Assembly: GCA_036850595.1 (NCBI GenBank)
Contig: CM072163.1
Span: 882,604-946,603 of the forward strand
Origin: Rhyacichthys aspro
Taxonomy: Eukaryota > Chordata > Actinopteri > Gobiiformes > Rhyacichthyidae
DNA length: 64,000 bases
Reading direction: 5' to 3'
Every line of letters begins with the position of its first letter. The stretch's first letter is position 1. Of this stretch, positions 20,634-33,300 are shown one piece after another. The translations under genes were made by a program, and so were the position numbers. The notes under the pieces are model-generated. The model did no database searches. It had not been told where the DNA came from and worked only from the letters and a program-made list of their open reading frames with translations.

Positions 20634-21502
20634 CTAAACATGTTGAAAACCAGCTGAAACATGTTGAAAACCAGCTGAAACATGTTGAAAACCAGCTAAA
20701 CATGTTGAAATCAGCTGAAACATGTTGAAATCAGCTGAAACATGTTGAAAACCAGCTGAAACATGTTGAAAACCAACTAAAACATGTTGAAAACCAGCTG
20801 AAACATGTTGAAAACCAACTAAAATACGTTGAAAACCAGCTAAACATGTTGAAAACCAGCGAAACATGTTGAAAACCAACTAAAACATGTTGAAAACCAG
20901 CTAAACTTGTTGAAAACCAGCTAAAACATGTTGAAAACCAGCTAAACATGTTGAAAACCAGCTGAAACATGTTGAAAACCAACTAAAACATGTTGAAAAC
21001 CAGCTAAACTTGTTGAAAACCAGCTGAAACATGTTGAAAACCAACTAAAATACGTTGAAAACCAGCTGAATACGTTGAAAACCAGCTGAAACATGTTGAA
21101 AACCAGCTAAAACATGTTGAAAACCAGCTAAAACATGTTGAAAACCAGCTAAACTTGTTGAAAACCAACTAAAATACGTTGAAAACCAGCTAAACATGTT
21201 GAAAACCAGCTAAACTTGTTGAAAACCAGCTGAAACATGTTGAAAACCAACTAAAATACGTTGAAAACCAGCTAAACTTGTTGAAAACCAGCTAAACTTG
21301 TTGAAAACCAGCTGAAACATGTTGAAAACCAGCTGAAACATGTTGAAAACCAGCTGAAACATGTTGAAAACCAACTAAAATACATTGAAAACCAGCTAAA
21401 CTTGTTGAAAACCAACTAAAACATGTTGAAAACCAACTAAAACATGTTGAAAACCAACTAAAACATGTTGAAAACCAGCTGAAACATGTTGAAAACCAAC
21501 TA
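20634..21502. repeat. 20-bp minisatellite (AAACATGTTGAAAACCAGCT)n
   Basis: About 43 units. Variants are CAGCTGAAACATG, CAACTAAAACATG, CAGCTAAACTTG and CAACTAAAATACG. Two palindromes per unit (AACATGTT and CAGCTG). It lies directly after copy 1 of the duplicated block and has no counterpart after copy 2. Confidence 0.95.
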
Positions 21503-22010
21503 TTAAAAACTAAGTTCATTTTATCAAGTATTATTCCCCAGTGTTAATTCATTTAAATTGTTAAGCTCTCTCAATATTATATTCTGTAGCAATGTAAACA
21601 ATCAGTTGCAAAAGAAGCTAATTTCCTATTTAAGTTCAACCGTTAACGTTACATTCATCTTTTATGCATCGACATGATTCTGCCTTCTTTGCCTCAACAG
21701 CCTTTTGTTTAATAAAAACCCCGTTCCCACAAAAACTGGACGATGTGAAAATATAGAACTAGTTTTTGGAGAAAAACAAACCAAGAAAATATTTTTGCAT
21801 TATTTTGATACTGCCTCGTTTTCAGCCTTCACAACATCCAGAGGTTTATGGGAATCGGGGATCCCGGTGCTGTATTTTTGTAAAGCTGAAGAAAAAACAG
21901 TTTAGGGCTGTTTTGGTTCGTCTTGTTTACACACAGTCGGGTTCAGACCTCATTAGATCATTTGGATTTTAGGATCGAGTGATTTAAACACTTTTATGTG
22001 AAGCCCATTT
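21503..22010. other. Intergenic, no gene seen
   Basis: Unique-looking AT-rich DNA. Overlapping open frames at 21705-21972 have no recognisable features. Confidence 0.35.
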
Positions 22011-22014
22011 ATAT

Positions 22015-22470
22015 CTAAAACAATCTAAAACCAGATCTAGCATATCATAAATCAGAAGAAATCCATTTAAACCCACTCGTGTACATCTGAAACCGGTAGG
22101 ATCCAAGTAAAACGGATAAAAGCCATTTAAAACCAGATAAAAGCCATTTAAAACCAGATAAAAGCCATCTCAAACCATTTAAAAGCCATCTCAAACCATA
22201 TAAAAGCCATTTAAAACCAGATAAAAATCTATCTCAAACCAAAAAATGAATCTAAATCCAGTTAAACGACATCTAAAACCCATTGAAATCCATCTCAAAC
22301 AAGATAAACCAAAACCTAAAACCACTTCAAATCCATCTGAAACTAGTTAAAATCCATTTAAACACACTTCAAATCCATCCAACACTACTTTTAAGTACTT
22401 AAAACCGTTTCAGATCAATCCTAAAACCCCCTTAAATCCACCTAAAACCACGTTAGATCCATTTAAAACT
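22015..22470. repeat. Degenerate 18-22-bp minisatellite (AAACCAGATAAAAGCCATTT)
   Basis: About 22 drifting units in the reverse-type orientation (AAACC...AAATCCA). It appears to be an old relative of the 21-bp family. Confidence 0.75.
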
Positions 22471-23159
22471 GTTACCGGGAGGTTTTTAGTTGCCGTTCTG
22501 TAAAATAATGTTTACAGAGTCTGAACCCGACTAAATCTAAAGTTTACAAGATCACGATTCAGGAACAGCTTCTGAGCAATAATGCACTGCACAAAAAAAA
22601 CACAAATGGCTGTGAGGAAACTGTAGACATAGGATTTTATTTTTATTTTTACTCTTGCCTGTGGTTCACTGTTGTACAAAGAGAAAGGTTTCAAAAGGTT
22701 AAAAGCATCTGGGGTGAACTTTAGAATGGGTTGGGTTTGTTTATAAGCTATTTATTACTACTTTATTTAATATATTTATTTGAGTTTTTTTTTGTTTCAA
22801 ACTCTTGTGTCACTGCTGATTTTTGGTCAGTTATCTGCTTTTTCCGAGGAACTAACAGACAAGCTCAAGCCACTAAAACAAATGTCAGCAAAATATATTC
22901 ACGATGCGTTCATGTTTTAACAAAAAACGCTAAATTATTGGGAGTTTAGAGCTTCTCGCCGTAAAGCAGTGGTTTTTAATTTCAGTTACAAAGGGAAATG
23001 TTTAAAGGGACAGTCCAGGGTTTAGTGTGTTTCTGAGATCCTCGCTGATAGAAACTTAACTCCTGCAGCAGGTTATAGTTCGGAGGAGCAGACGGGAGCA
23101 TCGAAGGATTTACTGACTTTTATTTTTGACACGACATTTTCTCGTTTCTACAAAATAAT
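22471..23159. other. Intergenic, no gene seen
   Basis: AT-rich. No recognisable coding, RNA or array structure. Confidence 0.35.
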
Positions 23160-23520
23160 GACATTAAAAATGAAATGATCGAAAAACACTAAGAGTTAAG
23201 AGCCTTTAATGAACTACAAAGTCTTATTTTAATATTTTAGCTGCTTTTAAATTAATTCTCACAAATTAATTGTTCAAATTTGTGTAAAACCTGATCAAAT
23301 CCTTGTAAAACCTGATCAAATCCTATTAAAACTTGATCAAATCCCTGTAAAACCTGATCAAATCCTTGTAAAACCTGATCAAACTTTTGAACATATTTTA
23401 ATTGTATTTTGTGTTTACAAAAGACAGGACGTTCCCAGTCTAGTTTTTTACTTATGATTGAGCCGTTTTTCAAACTTTTACCCATTTCTTTTTGCCTTTA
23501 GTCCTTGCTCTAAAATCTAA
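23160..23520. repeat. Duplicated block, copy 2
   Basis: Partner of 20250-20600. It contains five or six units of AAACCTGATCAAATCCTTGT at 23272-23385. Confidence 0.75.
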
Positions 23521-23867
23521 AAACAAAACACTGTGAAAAGAGCTTGAGTTACTGATGTGTCCAGTGAAAACACACTTGAAAAACTACTGTGAAGTGTGTG
23601 TTACATCGAAGGGATGTACTGACTTTATTTTAAAACGACAGATTTTATTTTTTTCTTTTACTGTTTCATTCATACAAGCTCATTTCTACAAACATTTCTC
23701 ATCAGCGGATACTGTGAAAATACCTTCTGTGGACCACATTTAAATGGAAATAGTTCATTTTTATTTTTTATTTTAATGTGAAGTAGTTTAAACCAATTTT
23801 TCACTGGACACAAATTTTTCAAACCAAAAAAAGTTGACAGATTATAGTCGAAATACTAAATATAAAC

Positions 23868-23990
23868 CCTGTAAAATCTGGCCAAAACTTGTTAAAATCC
23901 AACCAAAAACTTGTTCAGATCCAACTAAATCCTATTGGAATCCAACTAATCCTTTTTATTCTTTTCAAATCCAACTAAAACTTTTTGAAG
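23868..23990. repeat. 21-bp family minisatellite (reverse), short
   Basis: About six decayed units of CAAATCCAACTAAAACTTGT type. Confidence 0.7.
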
Positions 23991-25204
23991 GATTTAGTCT
24001 GTGGCTTTGCTCCTGTCTGCTTCTCCAAGTTACAGCTCTTTACTGAAGGGATTAAGAATCTGATAGAACCACATTTACAAACCAACACTAAAAACAATCA
24101 ACTTCATTTCATTATTTCACTTTTCAACATTTCAAAAATTCGTTGAGTCCTTTATAAATGTCTCCAGACAATGGCATTATTTTAGTGGCATTACACTGTA
24201 AAAAAAAGAGTTTATTTTGCTGATGATGCTCTTTTCTGCTCGAACCTGGTACGACTGATGTGACGGAGAGCTGTCTGTTCACCGTGAAACAATCCACAAA
24301 TATCTGGAAATAACGCCTTAAAACCCTTCTGTTTGTTTAATTTGACCCATGTTTAATTTGAGTTTGTAAAATACTTTAACTGCTTTATTATGAAATGTAC
24401 AGAGGCGTCTCAAACAAAATAAAATGTTTGTATTCACAAACATTAGGACCAATACTGACCCTGGAGGACTTTAGCTGTGATTTCTGGGTTAAAAAGGGCT
24501 GCAGTTCAAATTATAAGCAAGTTTCAGAAGAATATTCAACTTTTTCACAGATTCACATTCCTCTGTACTTTAGTATTTACAAAAAACAACTTCAAAATAC
24601 AGTTTTTTTATTCCATTTTGAAGACAAAGCACAAAAAAGCGATGAATTATATTTAAAACTAAACAGTGAAACATGGGTTAAATTGAGCCACAGAACGGTT
24701 AAATGTCATATTACACGTGTTTTTAAAGATAGTTGGATCCTTTTAAGAAATAAATCAGTTCATGGCAGTATTTGAAACAGTTGGATCTGTTTCTTGCAAT
24801 ATTTCACTGTGACACTTTCAGCTCTCTGAGAACGAAGGTTTGTAAAAAGCACAGTACAAACCTTAGAATGTTTGCCTTTTTTCTTTACTCGAGCTTCCAA
24901 GTGTCTGTAAAAAATTTCTATATTTTTTTGTTGCTTTTTGGAAATGGAGACTAAGTCCAAGTGTGAATGTTTGTTATTGAATGTATGGACTGTAGTTATG
25001 TGTTTAATGGAAGCTCAGGCTCAAGAATAAACAAGAAAACCTTCTGTGATTTGTTCTGAATTATTGACTCTTTCACGACGACACTCACCGAGAAAAAAGC
25101 AGAAAAACACCTAAATAATAATTAAATATATACCTTTTTTATATATAATTTTATGTTTTCATAGATTTTGTGTCTGACCCAAGTCGTGACCTTTAAGAAA
25201 CTCT
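23991..25204. other. Intergenic, no gene seen
   Basis: A 126-residue open frame at 24395-24775 shows no domain, no signal peptide and AT-driven composition, so it is not called. An AATAAA at about 25026 could end a transcript. Confidence 0.35.
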
Positions 25205-25375
25205 GCACTTTTGAGATATTTTACAAAATATTCCCAAAAAGTTTATTTCATTTATTAATTTTTTTACAGAAGACCAGTAGAAGATACTCAGATTTAAATA
25301 TTTTAAGTGTGTTTTGACAGTGGAATACCCCAAGGCTCTTTACTGGCTCCAGGTAAATTTTAATGGATCTACTTT
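25205..25375 (+). mobile_element. LINE reverse-transcriptase fragment with flank, copy 1
   Basis: The frame around 25310-25352 reads CFDSGIPQGSLLAP, the RT motif SG(V/I)PQGSxLxP of CR1/L2/Rex1-type LINEs. The left flank (GAGATATTTTACAAAATATT) is shared with 26525-26735, so the fragment was duplicated after insertion. Confidence 0.65.
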
Positions 25376-25959
25376 AGTTAAATATACTCAGACAGTAAAT
25401 GAGAAGTTTGGCAGTGTTTTTTTTTTATGGTGATTCAAAGTCAAACACGACCCAAAGTCCTCGTCTGGTCGATATTATTTGATCATTTCTTTAAGTCAGT
25501 TTCTTTCTTTTTATTCCAATTTAAGGCTATTTTGTTCCTTTCAGTTTTCCTTTGACACTGTGTCCTTCTCTTTTTACTGTTATTTGTTTTGCTGTCGACT
25601 TTTTTAAAAGACCTTTCTATTCACATGATTTATCAAAATAAAGAGTAAATATTGAACAGAAAAGATAAATGGAAAAGTCCTTGGTCTTGTTCTGGAAATA
25701 AGCCCATTTTTAAAGCTCAGCGTCTGGAAAAGCACCAGACTCTCTTCTGTCGTTTATCTGCGTCTGTCACCTGCTGTTTTCATAAAGGTTAAATATGATT
25801 CTATTTAATAAACATGACCTGGTACTTCGCTGACGTCAGAGCGACGCCAGCGACAGACGCCTTTGAGTCGTTAATGTTTTATATAAAAACAGTGAGCTTA
25901 CACAAGAAACAGAATTAATCTGATTCAGTTTGAGCCAAGAATGACGTATTTATTTAAGA
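25376..25959. other. Intergenic, no gene seen
   Basis: AT-rich. No coding or array structure recognised. Confidence 0.35.
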
Positions 25960-26320
25960 GAATCCAATGATTCGCAAATCTCATGAAATCATATTTTTTC
26001 ACAATAGAACATAGAATATCAGGTGTTGAACTGAGATATTTAAATGAAAATAACGTCTTTTTTTTTTTTTTTTTTTTTTGATGCAGAAACACGTCTCAAA
26101 AAAGGCTGTAAATGGAGAGATATTCATTTTCAGTTTCTATTCAGTTCCACTACTTTAGCTGTGGTTTTTTGTAATTATTATTAATTACTTTTCCTGCCTT
26201 TTGAAAGGCTTTTGAGACTTGTTTCTGCATCAAACTCAAAAAGAGCTGCTATTTTTAATGAAATAGTCAAATGTCTTAGTTTCAACACCTCATTTGTTTC
26301 TATTGTGAATAAATGATAGT
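25960..26320. mobile_element. Foldback element with about 120-bp inverted arms
   Basis: The left arm (about 25990-26112: TTCACAATAGAACATAGAAT, GGTGTTGAACTGAGA, GATGCAGAAACACGTCTCAA) is complementary to the right arm (about 26205-26318: GAGACTTGTTTCTGCATC, TTAGTTTCAACACCT, TTCTATTGTGAATAAATG). A T-run of more than 20 sits inside the left arm. The arm sequence resembles a MITE common in teleosts (CACAATAGAACATAGA and TTGAAACTGAG motifs, from memory), here as two head-to-head copies or a natural foldback. Confidence 0.7.
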
Positions 26321-26524
26321 TTTATCAGATTTAAAACTGCATAGTGTAAAAATCTAATTGGAGATAAATGTGAAAATGGTGAAGTAGGTCCAGAAGAGAA
26401 ATTGAATTGAACAATTTTTAATTTTTAACTGGACACTTTTTTTGGAGCTAAATTAAAACTTTAGTGTGTGTTAAGTTCGAATGAAAGACGCAGAATAAAA
26501 AACACTTTATCATCTGTATTTAAC

Positions 26525-26735
26525 GACACAGTACAAGAGATATTTTACAAAATATTTACAAAGGTTTATTCATTTCCTTTTATTTATGACATTAAAAAAA
26601 CAAAAAAAACAAAGCAGTGATGAACTTGAATTAGTTTGTAACAAACAGCAGTGAAGGCCACTCCTAGTTTTTCCCTTTTTCAGTGTTTTTCTGAGTGGAG
26701 TTCCTCAGGGCTCTTTACTGGCTCCACTTGAACTC
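26525..26735 (+). mobile_element. LINE reverse-transcriptase fragment with flank, copy 2
   Basis: The frame at 26685-26735 reads VFLSGVPQGSLLAPLEL, the same RT motif as at 25310. The shared left flank puts the duplication period at about 1.3 kb. Confidence 0.68.
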
Positions 26736-27504
26736 TCTCCAGAAACAGCTTCTACTGAAGTCGTATCATTTATTATTTATTCTGTTAACTTCCTCATACT
26801 TAACATAAAAGACAAACCTCTGAAAAGGCAGGAACACCGTAAAGTTCAGCTTCCTTTAAAAAACAAACCTCTTAGTTTAATTCTCCGTCGACAGTAGTTT
26901 GTTTGCTGTTTGTTCGTCTGTTTTCTCTCAAACATGTTTACGGTTTCAGGAGAAACGTCTGAACTAAAACAGTGAGGTCTGTGTTGTTCTGGTTTTATAT
27001 TTTTGAGGCGCTGGGTCCTTTTGACGTGCCCTGCTCTTTGCTCATCACGGAGCGTAGATGCTACAGTCCCGAGCCTCACAGAAACCTGGGACTCCAGCGA
27101 TACCCAACATCCCAGAGACACCCACGGGACCCGAACCCCTCCAAATGAAGCCCCTCCATCCCGCTTTAGGCTCCGCTCGGATCCTGAGAACCTGCAGAGA
27201 ACAGAGTCAGAGTGAGAGGGTTGTTTAGATAAAGGTCCAGAAGCTAAATAAATATCACTGCTGCAGAACCTGAACTAACAGAATATATCTGATTGATTTG
27301 TGTCACTTTAAGGAAAAGTAGAAATGGGCTTACAACAGAACAGTAAGAATGTTGACTCAACTGTTTTTTATTTTTATTTTTATTATTATTAATATATTGC
27401 AATATAATGTATTTGTATTATTATCATTATTGTTATTTATTATTAAAATCATATTGTATTATATTTGTTTTTAATTGATTGACTTCACTGTTTTTATTTT
27501 GTTA
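26736..27504. other. Intergenic, no gene seen
   Basis: A locally GC-richer stretch at 27000-27200 has open frames on both strands but no splice partners or domain. AT-rich from 27360 to the gap. Confidence 0.35.
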
Positions 27505-27604
27505 NNNNNNNNNNNNNNNNNNNNNNNNNNNNNNNNNNNNNNNNNNNNNNNNNNNNNNNNNNNNNNNNNNNNNNNNNNNNNNNNNNNNNNNNNNNNNNNN
27601 NNNN
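27505..27604. other. Assembly gap (100 N)
   Basis: Exactly 100 N, the usual size for a gap of unknown length. It runs straight into a tandem array, so the array probably continues into it. Confidence 1.
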
Positions 27605-28046
27605 ACCTGTTCAGATCCCACTAGAACCTCTTCAAATCCAACTAAAACTTGTTTGAATCCAACAAAAAGCAGTTTAGATCCAACTGAAACCTGTTAAAAT
27701 CGAACTAAAACCTGTTCAGATCCAACTAAAACCTGTTCAGATCCAACTAAAACCAGTTCAGATCCAACTAAAACCTGTTCAGATCCAACTAAAACCAGTT
27801 CAGATCCAACTAAAACCAGTTCAGATCCAACTAAAACCTGTTCAGATCCAACTAAAACCAGTTCAGATCCAACTAAAACCAGTTCAGATCCAACTAAAAC
27901 CAGTTCAGATCCAACTAAAACCAGTTCAGATCCAACTAAAACCAGTTCAGATCCAACTAAAACCAGTTCAGATCCAACTAAAACCAGTTCAGATCCAACT
28001 GAAACCTGTTCAGATCCAACTGAAACCTGCTCAAATCGAGATTAAA
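27605..28046. repeat. 21-bp family minisatellite (reverse), truncated by gap
   Basis: About 21 units, most reading CAGATCCAACTAAAACCAGT or the CCTGT form. The homogeneous centre suggests recent expansion. Its left end is lost in the 100-N gap. Confidence 0.93.
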
Positions 28047-29118
28047 CTGTTTTTTCTGTTGGTTCTTAGTCTTCAGCTGCTTCTGAATGTGTTACTCCTG
28101 GTGTTTACTCCGATCTGTCTCAGAAACACAAGGTTAACTCAGACTTTTAGGGTTCGTCTTTAATCAGAGACAGTCGAAGGGTCCTGGAGACGCTTTGGTT
28201 AAATTCAGATGAAAAACGGCTGTGATTCTGAAGAAATATGTCAGTGTTTTTCTTGGAGTAAAGTTAGACGCTGTGAGAAATGTGAAAGCTTATTTATCTT
28301 TAGTTGTGGCTAAATCCTTGAGCTCAGGTTAAAGTTAAAATCTCAGTGTGACGGGTTCTTCTTCAGACGAGAAATCGGCAGAAGAAGAACAGAGGGTTTT
28401 ATCTGTGCTCGCTGACACAGACTCGACCAAGAATGAAATAAACCTGTTTGTCGACGGAAACCTCACACCTTCTACTTGTTTTCACAAAAAATAGAACCAG
28501 TGCAGATATTATAGTATTAATTTGAGGAAACCTGAGATACTTTACTGTGTATCTCTACACGAGAAACATTAATATCTCATGAGCTGGGTTTATTTTTATA
28601 TGTTTTGAAGCTACAAATGTCTGGTAAACAGCTTCGCGGCGCTTTAACTGTTGCATAAATCTGTAATGGGACTGTGTTTGGTGGAAAGATAGCTGCAAAA
28701 GTATAGAATGGAACCTCATTGTTAATATACTAAATTATTTGCCCACATTTTGGTGAAGTTTAAACTAAAGACATAAAAAAGAAAAGCTACAGTGGATCCA
28801 GGACATCCTTCAATTTCAACTTTATTAACAACATGTAAAACCAAGCTACAATTCTGTCAGACATTTTAATCTCGTGTCGACTGTGCCACCTTTAAGTGAC
28901 GGCAGCTATGTTGATGTATGCCACTTTATGAATCTGGATTTTGAAATTCAGTGAGAGGTTTGCCATAAAACTATACTTTTATGAAAAGCATAGTCGACTA
29001 ATGAGGCCTGATTTTTGAGGAGCACTTGGTTTATTTTTTGCTTTTTAGCCCTTGATATTTTTAATTGTTTTATTTCTAAGTTATGTAAAATATAGTAATA
29101 CCAACATCACAACTCAAT
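28047..29118. other. Intergenic, no gene seen
   Basis: No coding sequence, array or RNA gene recognised. Confidence 0.35.
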
Positions 29119-29640
29119 ACTCACTGGTTTCAGAGCCTCTTGTGCTTGTATTAACTTATGTTTATGAACCCCTTTTTTTTTTTTTTTTTTTGAAACTTTG
29201 AGGCTGAATTTTGAGGAAAAATGAGAGTTTGAAAACAAGTATGATTTCTGTCAGTTTGGATAATCTGGGCGTCTATGGGGAACTCGGGTGGAGCTCCTGA
29301 CATTCCAGAGCTCGTAATTCAACTTCTGTAAATCACATCGCTTTGGGAGTTACACTTTCAGAAAGACGACAAATTTCTCTTCGTTTTAATGTATAATTTG
29401 AGTTAAATTAATTGGAGTGAAAAGGGCTGGAATGGAAAAAGTTCAACATATAAAAGAACTAAAGTGGGCCACTCTATGTGTCCCTAGCAACCATAGCAAC
29501 CCTTTATTAAACGATGTTTCAGGAATACGTGAATAGATTTGATTATTCTAAAGCTTGAATGGTGCAAAAAATATTAAAATAAGCCCTCTGACAAAGTTAA
29601 GAGGCAAAAACTAGTCACAAGGCTCTGAAATCTTGAGAAT
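29119..29640. mobile_element. MITE-like element with terminal inverted repeats
   Basis: The left end ACTGGTTTCAGAGCCTCTTG (29123-29142) is complementary to the right end CACAAGGCTCTGAAATCTTG (29616-29635), apart from one indel and two mismatches. The interior of about 480 bp has no ORF. No clear target-site duplication was found, so the superfamily is open. Confidence 0.5.
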
Positions 29641-30149
29641 GTTATCAAATCTTTAATGATCACAATACAGTACTACAGTTTTAAATACTTTGAAAACAGT
29701 GGCAGGGTGGTATTTTTTTTTAAGTGCAGCTTTCTTGGACTTGCTTTGTCCCAAAACCTAAAGATCACTGGCTGAACTTGTGACTCTAAACTCTCTAAAG
29801 ATTTGTTTAACGTTGCCATGTTTGCTTTGGGCCAAATGAACTCTGGGTTGCTCTGTTACTGCACTTCACTTGAAGGAATGTGAATGACCTCTTGAAAAGA
29901 TGGGTCTTGGTTCACTTCCAACTGAACTCTGGTCCAGTCTGAATAAAACTGAACGCCACATGGACCAAAAACCAACGAAACCAACCAAAAATGTGACAAA
30001 ATGCAGCTTAAAACTTCAATCACTTCCAAGAGCGTTGTTAACTGGAATAAAACAAAACAAGAAACGAGGTGAATGTCTTTCTAAACCCAGACTTCCATCA
30101 CGTTCCACTTTGTGTGCTTTGTGTCATTTGATTCCCAAAGGGAGTCAAA
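29641..30149. other. Intergenic, no gene seen
   Basis: A 115-residue open frame starting at 29900 runs into the repeat at 30150 and has no domain, so it is not called. Confidence 0.35.
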
Positions 30150-30310
30150 AATCCAGCCTCAAGGGGCCACAAGCCAGTGAACCGTTGTGCCGGTCCCAAG
30201 CCCGGGTTAATGGAGAGGGTTATGTCAGAAAGAAGTATTCGGGGTAAAAAGAAAAACCGTTGTACCTCGAGAGTCCACTGGTGGAATGGGGCTCAGGGCA
30301 AAGGAAGGCA
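30150..30310 (+). mobile_element. 3' tail of an RTE-type LINE (Expander-like)
   Basis: Contains CAGTGAACCGTTGTGCCGGT followed by CCCAAGCCCGGGTTAATGG and AGAGGGTTATGTCAG. This block order is familiar from the 3' region of abundant teleost RTE-type elements. Recognition is from memory and the copy is diverged. Confidence 0.5.
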
Positions 30311-33300
30311 GCACCTCGTCAGATGTTTGGTCTTTTCTTTACGTTTTTCTACTTTTCTATGCATCAGGTCGTGTGAGTTTAACATCTTTTCACGTTTTTC
30401 CTGATTTTTGGTTTGAATAGACGAACAGAAGAGGTCTCGGTGCAGATTTAATGGATTTATTTATGATGAAATGACAGAGCAACTGCTCCAGAGTTCACTA
30501 GAGTTCATTTAAACCAAACATGACAAATATGAACACACCCTGAGAGTGATTAACCGAGGTGTGTCCTAAACCTCATCTGGGATCAGCTCTGACCTCTACC
30601 ACAAGAAATGAATCAGCAGAAAGATCTAGACCAACTTTAAAAAGCACTTTTTATGACTTAGAGTCACTGAGACCAGTGCCTCCTCAAGAAAACAAAAGAT
30701 AACAAGATGGCCGACGTCACTGTGATTGTGTTGAATGTACTCAGAGTTTAATTGTTTAAACTAATGCAATGCAACAGAATGATCTGTGTTAAAGCCTTTA
30801 AACAGAAGGTGACTTTTTACTGATTTATTTCAAATGTAAACTTATTTTAACTTGACTTTTATTTTTCTGAGCTTCAGAGAAAATGCCCCAAAATGACAAA
30901 AGAAATATTTAATGTATGGCTGTGTATTTTTAACATTTTTGTATTATATTTTGAAAATGCTCTTATTTTTGCTGCAGCGTCAGACTCAAGTCCTCAAGAA
31001 AATGACAAATGTTTTACCTTTTTGCAAATCTTTCAAAACAAGACGTACTTTTTATTTGAGACAACTGGCTTCAGTTTAAAACCTCCAGTCGAGGGATGCT
31101 CTGTTGTTACGACAGCAGCTCAGTTTTATCAGTTTTATTTTATAAATTATCTAAGACCATAAAAACTACGAAAGAAAAAAAATGGATAATTTTAGTGTAT
31201 TTTGTACAAATCTGACTGTGTAGGCTCCAAAGTATTGAGCTGTTTTCTTCATTCTCTGCGTCGTGTGATAGAGCCTCACTCATTAATCTCTGGAGATATT
31301 GTAAGAGATGGAGTGAGGTTCTACCAAACGACGCATAATAATAATAAAGAATATAGATCAATACACTGGAGCCAGAGTCAGATTATTACAAAATACACAA
31401 ACATGAGCCTCATGTTTTGGAAGACATCCATCTTAAACGTCTCTACTTGTAAATAAAGATGGCGTTGATGTTGGTGCAGAGGGATATCTGCTTTAATCAT
31501 TCATGTAAAAATTGTAAAAAGTTTTTATTTGAACAAATTAAAACAATTGGCAGCACTTGTGCAAATTCTGTATAATGTTGTAAAATGCACATTAAAGTCA
31601 AATGTTATTTTTGTAAACAACTAAATCTGTAAACTTACTACTTTAGATTTCTTATGATTATATTCCACTTTGTTCTGAAAAATGGTTTAATGTTTGTGTT
31701 TAATTGTGATAGAGTCCAGTTGTGTTTTGTTGTAGTGTTTATTAAAATGAAATATTTTAGTTTATGCTGCATTTTTGAATCATTTATGACCTCCTATATT
31801 TTCACAAACCTCTACTATTACTGTGTACTTGATATATCTGAATATAAACAATACAAATACAATGTGTAATGTAGGAGTTTGTCACTAAATTGCATCTTTA
31901 CATTTAAATAAGCTGCACCTTCAGCTGTAAATGTGGAATATTATTGCATTATAATCATTCTTGTGCATAAATGAATGAATCAATCGGATTAACATTTAAA
32001 AAGTAAAAATTGGTTGTAAATAAATGTAAACCAAAGTGCAATGTGACTCTAATCTCTTTTTTGTGAACTTTGATAAAATAAAATACTAGTTAAAGTTAAA
32101 TAAGTCTTGTCTCTGTTTATTACATTGTGCATTTTTACAGTGGCCTTGTTTTAGAAGCAGGTTTAGATTGTGTTTATATCTTATCACAGCTTTTAAAGGG
32201 CCTTGAAAGTGCTCGGAAAGGCCTTGACCTTCTAAAGTCTGACTCGTGTCTAGAGTTGTGTGATTACAGCTTCACAGACGGGTTTTGGAGTAAACTTTAA
32301 ATTAAAATTAGGAATTTCCTGACCTTGAAAGTGGTTTATCAGACTGAGCGTGATTAAGCTGTGGAGAAAATTAGGTTAGTTGTGGGTGGAAGTAGAAATA
32401 AAAAACACAGAACAACAGGAAGTCACACACCAGAGCGACACACACCAGAGCGTTCAAAAACTTATCTCTGGGTCCAGATCCTGCAGACGACAAGCGTTAA
32501 AGACGGTTAGACTTGACGCAACGGAAATGTTGCACAGTTTTATTTCAACACAACATCACAACAGTTTCCTCAAAAGCCTTCATCAGAGAGAGGCTCTGTT
32601 CATCTGTGTTCTTCAGTATTTTTTCTTTTTTTTAGGAGACCCATTTTACAAAGACCAAATGATCCGTTTTATTTTACTTTATTTTAGGCATAATTTCAGA
32701 CAATAATACAATGTTTAAATCCACAAAACAGCCTTTGATAATAAACACAAGCTTTGTTGTTGGGAAAAAGTCCAACATTTATCAAGTTTTCTGTTTGAAT
32801 ATTAAGTTCATCACAAAAACAATTTAACAACATTTAAAAAAACGTTTAATGTTTTTGCTTCTCGTTTTTGCCCTATCTCTCGTCCATTTGGGTGACTCCA
32901 GTTAAAACAAAACTCTACTGACGTCCCGCGGTTGTTTATTACACATCTCGACTCTAAAGGGACACTCCACAGCAGCTCTGTCTGTGGAAACGCTGACTTT
33001 TCTGTGTTGTGGCCCGTTTCTCACACCCTCACCTGCTCTGTGGAAACAGATGCTCATCGGTGCATCAGAGGTGGGTTTTTTTTTTTATCTAAAGGGGAAT
33101 ACCAGCTTTTATAAATGCTCTGTTAACCATCTAAAACACTCCGGGGTTTTACAAATAACACCAGTTTTGCTTAGATCTTTCATTCTCATTTTTGCATTTT
33201 TTGAATTTTGACTTTCCCAGTGGCTATGATTAAAACAAGTAATGTAATTGATTAATAAATTAGTTTAGCTGCTGCTTCAGGAAATAAACGAGTTACATAC

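Noticed and set aside
20634..21519. Overlapping open frames rich in FQHVSAG and FSWFSTC
   Set aside because: Products of the 20-bp array read in shifting frames.
24395..24775. 126-codon open frame
   Set aside because: AT-driven composition, no signal, domain or exon partners; lies among repeat remnants.
29900..30247. 115-codon open frame
   Set aside because: Runs into an RTE-like repeat tail; no domain.
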